Assembly: GCF_900573885.1 (NCBI RefSeq)
Contig: NZ_UPSE01000346.1
Coordinates: 186,001-250,000, forward strand
Direction of reading: 5' to 3'
DNA length: 64,000 bases
Source of the DNA: Pseudomonas viridiflava
GTDB lineage: Bacteria; Pseudomonadota; Gammaproteobacteria; Pseudomonadales; Pseudomonadaceae
Positions 1 to 9,149 of this stretch are shown here, piece by piece; within the stretch, counting starts at the first letter, position 1; the number at the start of each line of letters is the position of its first letter. The position numbers and the translations under genes are program-made. The notes beneath the pieces were generated by a model. That model ran no database searches, was not told the DNA's origin, and saw only the letters and a list, made by a program, of their open reading frames with translations.

Positions 1-154
1 CGACCACGACCAACATCCCGTTGGCCGTGTAGGCACGGTTGAAGACGTGGCAGCGCAGGTGGCCTGGCTGCTGTCGGTGAGCGCCGGGTTCATTACGGGG
101 CAGGAGTTTGTGGTGGACGGCGGAATGACGCGCAAGATGATTTACGTCGAATAA
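1..154 (+). CDS. SDR-family oxidoreductase, C-terminal fragment
   Basis: Only the last 50 codons are present; the 5' part lies outside the window. The reading frame starts at base 2 and ends with TAA at 152-154. The fragment runs through [13 protein letters not shown], then SAGFITGQ, then [14 protein letters not shown]. This is the usual C-terminal pattern of short-chain dehydrogenases/reductases, where GFITGQ-x-VVDGG closes the Rossmann subunit. SDR enzymes are cytosolic NAD(P)H-dependent reductases; the substrate cannot be deduced from this part. It points toward the convergent gspD, and a REP palindrome separates the two stops. The family is certain; the function is unknown. Confidence 0.85.
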   Translation, partial: DHDQHPVGRVGTVEDVAAQVAWLLSVSAGFITGQEFVVDGGMTRKMIYVE

Positions 155-174
155 CGTCTGTTGATGATGCTTTC

Positions 175-238
175 GTAGGAGCCAGCTTGCTGGCGAAGCT
201 CTTCAATAAAAGAGCTTCGCCAGCAAGCTGGCTCCTAC
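175..238. repeat. REP-type palindrome between convergent genes
   Basis: This is a perfect 28-bp inverted repeat (175-202 and 211-238) with an 8-base loop. The outer motif GTAGGAGCCAGCTTGCTGGC is of the Pseudomonas REP type. It lies between two converging genes and could form a strong transcript hairpin acting as a bidirectional barrier, though no long T-run follows on either strand. Confidence 0.85.
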
Positions 239-273
239 AAATCGTTCGTTTGCCTACGAGTGATACTGCCTGT

Positions 274-2235
274 TTACTGCGGCCGCAGATCAATCGCCGA
301 ATCGCCCTGACCATCAAACAGCTGCCCCGGCTTCTGCGGAAGAATGCTCGGACGCGCGCTGTCGGCCGCGCCGCCCAATACACGAATGTCGCTGTATTTC
401 TTGCCAGACAGCGCTGCAAGGCCGGCGCTGTCGCGGATCACGCTCGGTCTGAGGAAGACCATCAAATTGCGCTTGGTATGGGCCTCTTTGGTTGAGCGAA
501 ACAGCCTGCCCAGCCACGGGATATCGCCTAGCAGCGGCACTTTCGAATCGGTCATGGTCACGTCGTCCTGAATCAGGCCGCCGAGCACAATCACCTGGCC
601 GTCTTCAGCGAGGATGGTGCTTTTGATCGAGCGCTTATTGGTGATCAAATCCACCGCCTGCGCAGACAGCGTGGCGCTAGGGGCGATGGAAGAGATTTCC
701 TGTTCGATCTCCAGCCGCAGCGAAGCGCCGTCGTTGATGTGGGGCGTGACCTTGAGGGTGACGCCGATATCCTTGCGTTCGATAGTGGTGAACGGGTTGC
801 TCGCGCCGTCGGTGGCAGTGGTGTACGAACCGGTCTGGAACGGTACGTTCTGGCCCACCAGAATCTCCGCTTTCTGGTTGTCGAGGGTCAGCAGGCTTGG
901 TGTCGACAGCAGGTTGCTTTTGCTGTTGGCGGACAGGGCGGTGATCAGCGCGCCGAAGTTCTTGCTGCCAATACCAATGATGGCGCCATCGGGCAGGCTG
1001 GCGGGGGTGGTGTCGTCCTGAATCGCCTGCAACACCGACCCGACGGAAAGCCCGGTGTTGCCAAAGTTGACCCCGCCCACGCCGCCGGTGCTGCCGCGCG
1101 CATCTACGGCCCACTGCACGCCGAGCGCATCAGTGATGTCGCCGGAAATCTCGACAATGGCCGCTTCCACCATCACCTGCGCACGTGGGATGTCGAGCTG
1201 ATGCACGATGTCTTCGAGCATTGCCACGGTGTCTGGCTCGGCCAGCAATACCAGGGCGTTAAGACTTTCATCAGCACGAATCAGGATGTTCTGGGGCTTG
1301 CCGGCGCCGCCTTCAGGCGCGCCACCGGCCGGGTTTTTTATGCCTTCGGAAATTTCGCCAAGCACCGTTGCCAGTGCTTTCGCATCGTTGTGCCGCAGGC
1401 GAATAACGCGCGTGTTGGCGGAACGGCTGCTCGGGGTGTCGAGGGATTTCGCCAGGCCAACCATTCGCGCGCGGGCCGCTGGTGGGCCGATGAGAATCAA
1501 GCGATTGGTGCGTGTGTCGGCAATAACCTGCGTGCCTGCAGCGCCTTTGGCCTGGCCGTGGGAGACACTGGCATTGAGCGCTTCGGCGGCATCGGTCACC
1601 CAGGCGTATTGAAGGTTGACGACGCTGTAATCGTTATTGCTCTTCTGGTCGAGCTGCCGCATCAGGTCTTCGATACGGGCGATGTTGGCGCTGCGGTCGC
1701 TGATAATCAGGGCGTTGGCAGAGGTTACCGCCGCCAGGTGGCCGTACTGCGGAATCAACGGCCGAATCAGCGGAATCAGTTCCGCCACATTGCCGTGCTG
1801 CACCTGAATCAACCGGGTTTCCAGGCGATCCGGCGCCGGCCGGCCTGTGTCGGCGTCCGACTTCGCCTCGGCGTTCGGCACAATGCGCGCCTGATCTCCC
1901 TGCGTGATCACGCTGAAACCGTGCGTGGCCATTACCGACAGAAACAGCTGATAAATCTCGCTAAGCGTTAGCGGTGCTTTGGACACGACATTGACCTGGC
2001 CTTTGACGCGCGGGTCGACCACAAACGTCTGGCCGGTGATATCGGCGATCTGGTCGACGAACTCGGCGATGTCTGCATCCTTGAGATTGATCGTCCAGCG
2101 TTCTTCGTCTTGCTGCGCAGCGTTGGCAGAGTCACCGGCGGTTGCCGGCGTGATCGCTGCGCTGGCCGTGGCGCTGATGCTGAGCAGACCGCAGGCAAAA
2201 AGGGCCAGGGTCAAGCGTGAAAGGGTCAATGGCAT
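274..2235 (-). CDS. gspD: Type II secretion secretin GspD (XcpQ)
   Basis: Outer-membrane secretin through which folded exoproteins leave the periplasm. From the chosen ATG at 2235 the protein has 653 residues: a signal peptide (MPLTLSRL...ATASA, about residues 1-25), N0-N3 periplasmic modules, then the C-terminal secretin domain with VPFQTGS and the signature region around VLGGLIQDD and PLLGDIPWLGRLF. An upstream ATG at 2313 would add 26 polar residues in front of the signal peptide and overlap gspC by 74 bases. The start at 2235 follows the gspC stop by 4 bases and fits far better. It is co-transcribed with gspC and divergent from gspE-M, as in the Pseudomonas xcp locus. Confidence 0.95.
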   Translation of the reverse strand: MPLTLSRLTLALFACGLLSISATASAAITPATAGDSANAAQQDEERWTINLKDADIAEFVDQIADITGQTFVVDPRVKGQVNVVSKAPLTLSEIYQLFLSVMATHGFSVITQGDQARIVPNAEAKSDADTGRPAPDRLETRLIQVQHGNVAELIPLIRPLIPQYGHLAAVTSANALIISDRSANIARIEDLMRQLDQKSNNDYSVVNLQYAWVTDAAEALNASVSHGQAKGAAGTQVIADTRTNRLILIGPPAARARMVGLAKSLDTPSSRSANTRVIRLRHNDAKALATVLGEISEGIKNPAGGAPEGGAGKPQNILIRADESLNALVLLAEPDTVAMLEDIVHQLDIPRAQVMVEAAIVEISGDITDALGVQWAVDARGSTGGVGGVNFGNTGLSVGSVLQAIQDDTTPASLPDGAIIGIGSKNFGALITALSANSKSNLLSTPSLLTLDNQKAEILVGQNVPFQTGSYTTATDGASNPFTTIERKDIGVTLKVTPHINDGASLRLEIEQEISSIAPSATLSAQAVDLITNKRSIKSTILAEDGQVIVLGGLIQDDVTMTDSKVPLLGDIPWLGRLFRSTKEAHTKRNLMVFLRPSVIRDSAGLAALSGKKYSDIRVLGGAADSARPSILPQKPGQLFDGQGDSAIDLRPQ

Positions 2236-2239
2236 CGGC

Positions 2240-2923
2240 TTAATCACTTTCCGTAGACGGGTCGGTAGGGAGGGGTTCGGTTGATCGCGGGGCGGCCGGA
2301 GGCTCGGGTTCATTCACCGGCTCGTCGGATTGATACTCGCCACCGGCGCTTTCCATCTGTTGGCGCAAGGCCTCCATGCGTTCGCGCAACTGTTCTTCGT
2401 CCTGTTGCTGGAGGATGGAAAGCTGGTCTACCGCATTGTCGTTGCCTGGCAGCGGCCGGCTGGCGGCCGCTTTGTTCTTGTCGAACATCAGGGTTTCCAG
2501 GCGGCCGTTTCGCTCGATTTCGACGCGGTCGCGGTACACCGCGTGCAAGCGAATGCCTTTATCGATTTCCGTCCCGACGGCGAAGCGCATCGGCCGGGCG
2601 TTTTCACGCTGAATAATGGCGCTGGAACTGCGCGCGTTGCTGTGCACGAAGCTACCGCGCAAGGTCAGACGCAGGCTGGTGGCAGGCGGGGCGGAGTCTT
2701 GTACGACCCGGGCGGGGCCGAATAGCGTTTCGATGCTATCAAGCGCAGGCGCACTGGCCGACGCGCCAGCCTCATCGCTTGGTACGGCCGGCTGTGTCCG
2801 GTTGAGCTTTAACCAATCGATGGTTTGCGTGGCGAAACTCACACTGATCAGCACGATCAACAGCACGCCAAGCAGCGTCGGGGCGTTGTGCAGCAGCCTG
2901 CGGAAGGGTTCGGACACGGTCAA
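2240..2923 (-). CDS. gspC: Type II secretion inner-membrane protein GspC (XcpP)
   Basis: The 227-residue clamp protein links the inner-membrane platform to the secretin. It has a short cytoplasmic N-terminus, one membrane segment (about residues 14-32, TLLGVLLIVLISVSFA), a periplasmic homology region (about 65-150) with LTLRGSF and the A-x-G-T-E-I stretch typical of HR domains, then a Gln/Glu-rich C-terminus (about 165-195) likely to form a coiled coil. There is no obvious PDZ domain, consistent with the XcpP branch, which has a coiled coil instead. A Pro/Glu-rich tail follows. It is the first gene of the leftward gspC-gspD unit. Confidence 0.93.
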   Translation of the reverse strand: MTVSEPFRRLLHNAPTLLGVLLIVLISVSFATQTIDWLKLNRTQPAVPSDEAGASASAPALDSIETLFGPARVVQDSAPPATSLRLTLRGSFVHSNARSSSAIIQRENARPMRFAVGTEIDKGIRLHAVYRDRVEIERNGRLETLMFDKNKAAASRPLPGNDNAVDQLSILQQQDEEQLRERMEALRQQMESAGGEYQSDEPVNEPEPPAAPRSTEPLPTDPSTESD

Positions 2924-3193
2924 AGATGTTCTCGTACTGTCGGATTTGCTGGCGGCCGATCATAGAGCAGCCACATGTTTTTACGCACCCACTTCGCGCG
3001 TAGTCCTATTCTCTTTGTTATGGCGAGGCGATGTGTTTTTTCGGCAGTGTGGTAAAGATAGCCGCCGCTGCAGAATCTTCGAGCACCGCGCCAAAAAACA
3101 GTTAAAAAAACAGCAGCATGGCGAACGCTCGTCATCCTTAATGTTGAATATGGGCGGTCAGGTAGCCCAAACATTGCCAAGGTCGGATTACAG
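2924..3193. promoter_or_regulatory. Divergent promoter region of the two T2SS operons
   Basis: These 270 bp separate the start of gspC (leftward) from the start of gspE (rightward), so both T2SS promoters must lie here. It is clearly more AT-rich than the genes, with A/T runs near 3036-3045 and 3097-3115. I find no convincing -35/-10 pair or quorum-sensing box by eye, so no specific site is claimed. Confidence 0.55.
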
Positions 3194-4771
3194 ATGAACG
3201 TCTCCCCATTGGAAACAGTGTCCCGTCGCCTACCGTTCAGTTACGCCAAGCGTAACGGCGTGGTACTTATGCTCGATCAGAATCAGGTCTGTCTGGGTTT
3301 CCGGCCAGCCGTGGAAATGGTCGCGCTGGCCGAAGCGCAGCGCTTCGTCGGCCGACGCCTGCCGCTGCGCGCTTTGAGCCCCGCGGATTTCGACCAGGCC
3401 ATGGCTGCGGCGTATCAGCACGACTCGGCGTCCATGCAGCTCGCCGAAGACATTGGCGGTCGACTCGACCTCGCGGCCCTGGCCGACCAGGTGCCCGAAA
3501 CCGAAGACCTGATGGAGCAGGAAGACGACGCGCCGATCATTCGTCTGATCAACGCCATCCTCGGCGAATCCATCAAGGAAAACGCCTCGGATATTCACCT
3601 CGAAACCTTTGAAAAACGCCTGGTTGTGCGCTTTCGGGTGGACGGCGTATTGCGCGAAGTGCTTGAGCCGAAACGCGAGTTGGCGGCGTTGCTGGTGTCT
3701 CGTATCAAGGTGATGGCGCGCCTGGATATTGCAGAGAAGCGCGTGCCACAAGATGGCCGTATTTCGCTGCGCGTCGGCGGGCGGGAAGTGGACGTGCGGG
3801 TATCCACCTTGCCTTCGGCCAACGGTGAGCGGGTGGTATTGCGACTGCTCGACAAACAAGCTGGGCGTCTGAGTTTGCAGCACTTGGGAATGTCTAACCG
3901 CGACTGCCAATTGATGGAAAGCAGCGTGCGCAAACCCCACGGCATCATTCTGGTGACCGGGCCGACCGGCTCGGGGAAAACCACCACCTTGTACGCCAGC
4001 CTCGTCAGCCTGAACGACCGCACGCGCAACATTCTTACCGTTGAAGACCCTATCGAATATCACCTCGAAGGCATCGGCCAGACACAGGTCAACACCAAGG
4101 TCGACATGACCTTCGCCCGCGGCCTGCGCGCCATTCTTCGGCAAGACCCGGATGTTGTGATGGTCGGTGAGATCCGTGATGCCGAGACCGCGCAGATTGC
4201 CGTTCAGGCCTCGCTCACCGGGCACTTGGTGCTCTCCACATTGCACACCAACAGCGCGATCGGTGCCGTCACCCGTCTGGTCGATATGGGCGTGGAACCG
4301 TTTCTGCTGTCCTCATCGCTGCTCGGCGTATTGGCCCAGCGGCTGGTTCGCGTGCTGTGTCCGCATTGCAAGGAAGGCCTGCCGGTTACCGAAGCAGAGG
4401 CTCAGGTGCTGGGCGTGCGCAGCGGTGAAACGCCAGTGATTCATCATCCGCGCGGCTGCCCGGAATGCAAACAGCAGGGCTACCGCGGCCGTACGGGTAT
4501 TTACGAACTGGTGGTGTTCGACGATCACATGCGCACCCTGGTGCACAGCGGCGCCGGCGAGCAGGAAATGACCCGCCACGCGCGCGGAAACGGCCCGAGC
4601 ATTCGCGACGATGGTCGGCGCAAGGTGCTCGAAGGCATCACCAGTCTGGAAGAGGTGCTGCGCGTAACCCGCGAAGACGAGGCGCCCACCACAGCCGCTC
4701 AGCGGCGCGAACTATCTTCCAACTCCCCGAATCAACACCAACGTAGGGGCGAGCGACGTGAAGGCCGATAA
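3194..4771 (+). CDS. gspE: Type II secretion ATPase GspE (XcpR)
   Basis: Cytoplasmic hexameric ATPase that powers pseudopilus assembly. It is 525 residues: an N1E/N2E domain (about 1-140), then the secretion ATPase core with Walker A GPTGSGKT (256-263), an Asp box near EDPIEY, Walker B with VVMVGEIRD (about 320-328), and a His box near STLHTN. A CPHC...CPEC tetracysteine (C389, C392, C422, C425) binds zinc in this family. About 27 polar residues follow the usual end near VLRVTRED, giving a longer tail than I expect for XcpR. It is the first gene of the rightward operon; gspF starts 45 bases after its stop. Confidence 0.96.
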   Translation: MNVSPLETVSRRLPFSYAKRNGVVLMLDQNQVCLGFRPAVEMVALAEAQRFVGRRLPLRALSPADFDQAMAAAYQHDSASMQLAEDIGGRLDLAALADQVPETEDLMEQEDDAPIIRLINAILGESIKENASDIHLETFEKRLVVRFRVDGVLREVLEPKRELAALLVSRIKVMARLDIAEKRVPQDGRISLRVGGREVDVRVSTLPSANGERVVLRLLDKQAGRLSLQHLGMSNRDCQLMESSVRKPHGIILVTGPTGSGKTTTLYASLVSLNDRTRNILTVEDPIEYHLEGIGQTQVNTKVDMTFARGLRAILRQDPDVVMVGEIRDAETAQIAVQASLTGHLVLSTLHTNSAIGAVTRLVDMGVEPFLLSSSLLGVLAQRLVRVLCPHCKEGLPVTEAEAQVLGVRSGETPVIHHPRGCPECKQQGYRGRTGIYELVVFDDHMRTLVHSGAGEQEMTRHARGNGPSIRDDGRRKVLEGITSLEEVLRVTREDEAPTTAAQRRELSSNSPNQHQRRGERREGR

Positions 4772-4816
4772 GCCCGCGGCGCGCGCCCTGACCGCTACCT
4801 TACTGGGCAGATTCTG

Positions 4817-6034
4817 ATGGCAGCGTTCGAATACCTTGCTCTGGACAACGCAGGACGCCAGCAAAAAGGCGTGATGGAGGCCGACAGCGCCCGTCAGGTG
4901 CGCCAGATGCTGCGCGAAAAGCAATTGGCGCCGCTGCAAGTCAACGCGACACGCACCCGCGAACAGGCCAGCAATGACGGCCATTTCACCTTTGTTCGTG
5001 GCCTTTCGGCACGCGACCTGGCGATGCTTACACGCCAGTTGGCCACGCTTATTCAAGCTGCGCTGCCCATTGAAGAAGCGCTGCGCGCTGCCGCCGCCCA
5101 GGCCTCGGCGCCCCGCGTACAGGCCATGTTGCTGGCCGTGCGGGCGCGGGTGCTGGAAGGCCATAGTCTGGCGGCCGCACTGAAAGAATTTCCCGCCGCT
5201 TTTCCCGAGCTGTATCGCGCCACGGTGGCGGCTGGCGAGCACGCCGGTCACCTGGGCCCGGTACTGGAGCAGTTGGCCGACTACACCGAACAACGCCAGC
5301 AGTCGCGGCAGAAAGTGCAACTGGCGCTGCTGTATCCGCTGGTGCTGATGATCACCTCGCTGATCATCGTCGGGTTTCTGCTTGGCTACGTGGTGCCGGA
5401 TGTGGTGCGGGTGTTTATCGACTCCGGGCAAACGTTGCCCACGTTGACCCGTGTTTTGATTGCCCTCAGTGATGCGGTGAAAAGCTGGGGCTGGCTGTTT
5501 GTATTAGTGGCCGTGGCGGGCGGCATGACCGCGCGCTGGGCTCTGCGCGACGACAACGTCAAACGCCGCTGGCACGCCTTTCAGCTGCGCCTGCCGCTGG
5601 TGGGCCGGCTGGTGCGCGCCACTGACTGCGCGCGCTTTGCGTCTACTTTGGCCATCCTCACCCGCAGCGGCGTGCCGCTGGTGGAGGCGCTGGGTATCGG
5701 CGCCCAGGTGATTTCCAATCGGGTTATCCGTGCAGACGTAGTACTGGCGGCGCAAAAGGTGCGCGAGGGTGGCAGCCTGACCCGCGCTCTGGAAGCGAGC
5801 GGGCAGTTCCCGCCGATGATGCTGCACATGATCGCCAGCGGTGAGCGCTCCGGCGAACTTGACCAGATGCTCGCGCGCACCGCACGCAATCAGGAGGGCG
5901 ACCTGGCCGCGCAGATCGCGCTGATGGTCGGCCTGTTCGAGCCTTTCATGCTGGTGTTCATGGGCGTTGTGGTGCTGCTCATCGTGCTGGCAATTCTTCT
6001 ACCGATTCTGTCCTTGAACCAATTAGTGGGGTGA
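4817..6034 (+). CDS. gspF: Type II secretion platform protein GspF (XcpS)
   Basis: Polytopic inner-membrane platform protein of 405 residues that couples the ATPase to pseudopilin insertion. It contains two repeated T2SSF domains (about residues 72-195 and 275-397), each opening with a LTRQLATLI or FASTLAILTRSGVPL type motif. Membrane helices lie near 170-190, 220-245 and 375-400 (LVFMGVVVLLIVLAILLP). The length is normal for GspF. Its stop overlaps the region of the gspG start, placing it in the same transcript. Confidence 0.96.
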   Translation: MAAFEYLALDNAGRQQKGVMEADSARQVRQMLREKQLAPLQVNATRTREQASNDGHFTFVRGLSARDLAMLTRQLATLIQAALPIEEALRAAAAQASAPRVQAMLLAVRARVLEGHSLAAALKEFPAAFPELYRATVAAGEHAGHLGPVLEQLADYTEQRQQSRQKVQLALLYPLVLMITSLIIVGFLLGYVVPDVVRVFIDSGQTLPTLTRVLIALSDAVKSWGWLFVLVAVAGGMTARWALRDDNVKRRWHAFQLRLPLVGRLVRATDCARFASTLAILTRSGVPLVEALGIGAQVISNRVIRADVVLAAQKVREGGSLTRALEASGQFPPMMLHMIASGERSGELDQMLARTARNQEGDLAAQIALMVGLFEPFMLVFMGVVVLLIVLAILLPILSLNQLVG

Positions 6035-6039
6035 TAACG

Positions 6040-6498
6040 ATGCAACCGATCGTCATGCAACAACGCCTGCGACAACGCCAAAACCAGCGCGGTTTTACCC
6101 TTATCGAGATCATGGTGGTGGTCGTGATTCTCGGCATTCTGGCTGCGCTGATCGTGCCGCAGGTAATGAGCCGGCCCGACCAGGCAAAAATCACCGTGGC
6201 CAAAGGCGACGTGAAAGGCATCAGCGCCGCGCTGGACATGTACAAGCTCGACAACCACGCCTACCCGAGCACGCAGCAGGGGCTCGAAGCGCTGGTGAAA
6301 AAACCCAGCGGCAACCCCGCGCCGAAGAACTGGAACGCCGACGGTTACCTCAAGCGCGTGCCGGTCGACCCATGGGGCAACCCGTACCAATACCTGGCGC
6401 CTGGCAGTAAAGGGCCGTTCGATCTCTACTCCTTTGGCGCCGACGGTAAAGAAGGCGGCAGCGAAAGCGATGCGGACATTGGTAACTGGGATCAGTGA
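6040..6498 (+). CDS. gspG: Major pseudopilin GspG (XcpT)
   Basis: Main subunit of the T2SS pseudopilus, 152 residues from ATG 6040. A GTG nine bases upstream would overlap gspF and is a possible alternative. The prepilin leader ends in RG before FTLIEIMVVV, so prepilin peptidase (encoded elsewhere) should cut after Gly18, leaving Phe1 and Glu5. The C-terminal globular part has the GspG pattern of YKLDNHAYPST, DPWGNPYQY and SFGADGKEGG, whose acidic loop binds calcium in studied homologues. The gspH GTG start overlaps its stop. Confidence 0.96.
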   Translation: MQPIVMQQRLRQRQNQRGFTLIEIMVVVVILGILAALIVPQVMSRPDQAKITVAKGDVKGISAALDMYKLDNHAYPSTQQGLEALVKKPSGNPAPKNWNADGYLKRVPVDPWGNPYQYLAPGSKGPFDLYSFGADGKEGGSESDADIGNWDQ

Positions 6499-7046
6499 GT
6501 TTGAAGCGGCCGCAGGCCCTGGCCGGCTTCACGTTGGTGGAGCTGCTGGTGGTGCTGGTGATTCTTGGCACCCTGATCGGGCTGGCCGTGCTCAGCACCG
6601 GTATTGCCGGGCCTGCGCGCGAGCTGCGTAACGAGGCCGAACGGCTCAGCGGGCTGATTGGCGTACTGGCGGACGAGGCTGTGCTGGATAATCGCGAGTA
6701 CGGCCTGTGGTTCGACGCTTCTTCCTACCAGGTGCTGCGCTATGACGCGGCGAAAAACGCCTGGCAAGCGGTGGATCGCGCGCCCCACCAACTGCCGGGC
6801 TATGCCGTGCTGACGGTCGAACTTGAAGGGTCGGCATTGAAGCTTCCGAGCCAGCAGGCAGAAGAAGACCAGCCCAAAAATGGCGAGCGCAGTCCGCAGG
6901 TGCTTATTCTATCCAGCGGTGAACTCAGCCCGTTTCGTTTGCAACTGGCAGAGCGCCGCCCGCAAGGCGCGCGCTTGCAGATGTCTACTGATGGTTTCCG
7001 CTTGCCCAAGGTCGAAGCTGCCGACGCCAAAGGAGCCGGCAAGTGA
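6495..7046 (+). CDS. gspH: Minor pseudopilin GspH (XcpU)
   Basis: Minor pseudopilin of 183 residues with GTG start overlapping the gspG stop by 4 bases. The leader is ten residues plus Gly11, followed by FTLVELLVVLVILGTL, the type IV pilin-like cleavage site and hydrophobic helix with Glu5. The globular part has RLSGLIGVLADEAV and YGLWFD, as in GspH/FimT-like domains. It is thought to join the pseudopilus near the tip complex. The order G-H-I-J-K with overlaps supports the assignment. Confidence 0.92.
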   Translation: MSLKRPQALAGFTLVELLVVLVILGTLIGLAVLSTGIAGPARELRNEAERLSGLIGVLADEAVLDNREYGLWFDASSYQVLRYDAAKNAWQAVDRAPHQLPGYAVLTVELEGSALKLPSQQAEEDQPKNGERSPQVLILSSGELSPFRLQLAERRPQGARLQMSTDGFRLPKVEAADAKGAGK

Positions 7047-7447
7047 GGCGCGCGCGCGGCTTTACCCTGCTTGAAGTGCTCGTGGCTCTGGCGATATTCG
7101 CCCTGGTGGCGGCGAGTGTGCTTGGCGTCAGCGCGCGCAGCCTGCAGACCGCCGCACGGCTAGAGGACAAAACCCTGGCGATGTGGATCGCCGATAACCA
7201 GCTCAGCGACATGCAACTGGCGCCCGTCGTACCCGGCGCCGGCAATCAGCAAGGGCAGGTCGATTTCGCCAATCGCCAGTGGCAATGGCAAAGCACAGTG
7301 GAAGAAACCAGCGAACCGACCATGCGCCGCATCACCGTGTGGGTAGCCGCGCGCGATGAGCGCGGACGGGGCGGCGAAGTTAAAGACCGGGCCGTCGCCA
7401 GCCTGGTCGGTTTTGTCACTACCGAGCCCATCGAGGCTGGGCAATGA
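7043..7447 (+). CDS. gspI: Minor pseudopilin GspI (XcpV)
   Basis: A small minor pseudopilin of 134 residues with GTG start overlapping gspH. The prepilin site RG/FTLLEVLVALAIFALVAAS (cut after Gly6) is canonical, and MWIADNQLSDMQL matches the GspI globular start. With GspJ and GspK it forms the tip complex that starts pseudopilus assembly. It lies between gspH and gspJ with 4-base overlaps on both sides. Confidence 0.93.
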   Translation: MRRARGFTLLEVLVALAIFALVAASVLGVSARSLQTAARLEDKTLAMWIADNQLSDMQLAPVVPGAGNQQGQVDFANRQWQWQSTVEETSEPTMRRITVWVAARDERGRGGEVKDRAVASLVGFVTTEPIEAGQ

Positions 7448-8148
7448 AGGCGTCCCGCGGATTCACCCTGCTGGAGCTGCTGATTGCCGTGGCGATCTTC
7501 GCCCTGTTGGCCTTGGCTACCTACCGCATGCTCAGCAGCGTGATGCAAGCCGATGGCGCCACTCGCAGCCATGAACAACAACTGCGAGAACTGGTGCGCG
7601 GCATGGCCGCCTTCGAGCGTGACGTACTGCAAGCAATGCCGCGGCCTGTGCGCGACCCATTCGGCGATGACCGTGCGGCGCTGCTTGGCGAAGATGGCGA
7701 CGCCACGGCCCTCGAATTCACCCGCAACGGCTGGCGCAATCCGATGGGCGCGCCCCGTTCGCGCCTGCAACGGGTGCGCTGGGAACTCAGCGGCGAACAA
7801 TTGCAGCGTCGTTACTGGCCGGTGCTCGATCAAGCGCAAGACAGCCAGCCACAGGTGCAGGCGGTGCTTGATGGCGTCACCCGCATGACCTTGCGCTACC
7901 TTGACCGCCAGGGCCAATGGCTGCCCATGTGGCCGCCGGCAGACGGCAACGAAAGCGAGCGCCTGGAGCAATTGCCCAAAGCCCTTGAGCTGGTGCTGGA
8001 ACATCGCCGTTACGGCCAGATTCGCCGCGTGCTGCGGCTGCCCGACCCGCCCGCCAAAGGTAACCCGGGCGACGGCCAGAACCCGGATGCTACCAATCCG
8101 GACGGCGCTCAGGGCCCCGGCTCGGACGATCCGCAGGTGCTGGAATGA
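7444..8148 (+). CDS. gspJ: Minor pseudopilin GspJ (XcpW)
   Basis: Minor pseudopilin of 234 residues. The leader is six residues ending in Gly, followed by FTLLELLIAVAIFALLAL. Downstream are MAAFERDVLQAMPRPVRD and RVRWELSGEQLQRRYWPVLD, typical of GspJ. The C-terminus (about 205-234) is Pro/Gly/Asn-rich and probably disordered. It acts in the GspI-J-K tip complex. Start and stop overlap gspI and gspK by 4 bases each. Confidence 0.93.
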   Translation: MKASRGFTLLELLIAVAIFALLALATYRMLSSVMQADGATRSHEQQLRELVRGMAAFERDVLQAMPRPVRDPFGDDRAALLGEDGDATALEFTRNGWRNPMGAPRSRLQRVRWELSGEQLQRRYWPVLDQAQDSQPQVQAVLDGVTRMTLRYLDRQGQWLPMWPPADGNESERLEQLPKALELVLEHRRYGQIRRVLRLPDPPAKGNPGDGQNPDATNPDGAQGPGSDDPQVLE

Positions 8149-9149
8149 AGCGCCAACAGGGTGTGGCATTGATCACCGTGCTGCTGGTGGTGGCGGTGGT
8201 CACCGTGGTGTGCGCGGGCATGATCGCCCGTCAGCATGTGGCCATTCGCAGCAGCGCCAATTTGCTCGACACCCGCCAGGCCTGGCAGTACGCCCTGGGC
8301 GGGGAGACGCTGGCCAAGGCCGTGCTAAAGCGGGATGCGCGAGGCGGCGACCCGCGTCAGTCGATTGACCACCCCGGTGAGGATTGGGCCAAACCGATGA
8401 AGCCGTTTGCCCTGGATGAAGGCGGCGTACTGAGCGTGCGTATCGAAGACCCCAGCGGCCGCTTCAACCTCAATAGCCTGGTCCGTCAGCAACAGGTGGA
8501 CGATGCCGCCTTGCTGCGCTTTCGTCGCTTGCTGCTGCGCCTGGGCATCACCACGCCATATGCCGAGCGGCTGGTGGACTGGCTCGACGATAATCAAGAG
8601 CCCACTGGCAGCGATGGCGCCGAAGACAATCAGTACTTGCTGGCCAAACCTGCCTACCGCGTGGCCGACCGCCGCCTGCAGGATGTTTCCGAGCTACGGC
8701 TATTGTTTGGTATGACCGAAGCCGAATTCCGCCGCTTGCAGCCGTATGTGAGCGCGCTGCCGGGCGATGCGCCGCTTAACGTCAACACGGCCGGCGCCAT
8801 GGTGTTGTCGAGTCTGGCCGATGGCCTGACGCCAGAAATGGCGCAAGGCGTGGTGCTGGCACGGGGCAAGGAAGGGTTCGCCTCGATTGACGCCTTTCTC
8901 GCTCAGCCAGCCTTGGCGGGGCAGGGGATCGATGGGCAAGGTTTGGCGGTGGGGACCGCGTATTTTCAAGTGATCAGCGAGGTGCGTATGGGCGAACGCC
9001 GTCAGGTGGTGGTCAGCAGCATGCATCGGGATCAACAAGGCCGCGTGCGCGTGTTGGCTCGCGATCTTGGACAGGATGGACTGGTCGCGATTGGCGCGGC
9101 CTCCGGTGAGCAGGCAACGCCCGCAACAAGTGAGGAGCAGGCACGATGA
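8145..9149 (+). CDS. gspK: Minor pseudopilin GspK (XcpX)
   Basis: The largest minor pseudopilin (334 residues) and likely pseudopilus cap. It begins MKRQQG/VALITVLLVVAVVTVV, with the prepilin peptidase Gly6 but without Glu5, as is usual for GspK. The large alpha domain is recognisable from PSGRFNLNSLV, LVDWLDDNQEP and the helix-hairpin-helix-like APLNVNTAGAMVLSSLADGL. It ends in a Glu/Ala/Thr-rich tail. It overlaps gspJ and gspL. Confidence 0.94.
   Translation: MKRQQGVALITVLLVVAVVTVVCAGMIARQHVAIRSSANLLDTRQAWQYALGGETLAKAVLKRDARGGDPRQSIDHPGEDWAKPMKPFALDEGGVLSVRIEDPSGRFNLNSLVRQQQVDDAALLRFRRLLLRLGITTPYAERLVDWLDDNQEPTGSDGAEDNQYLLAKPAYRVADRRLQDVSELRLLFGMTEAEFRRLQPYVSALPGDAPLNVNTAGAMVLSSLADGLTPEMAQGVVLARGKEGFASIDAFLAQPALAGQGIDGQGLAVGTAYFQVISEVRMGERRQVVVSSMHRDQQGRVRVLARDLGQDGLVAIGAASGEQATPATSEEQAR

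Noticed and set aside
2236..2313. Longer gspD start at 2313
   Set aside because: It would put 26 polar residues before the signal peptide and overlap gspC by 74 bases.
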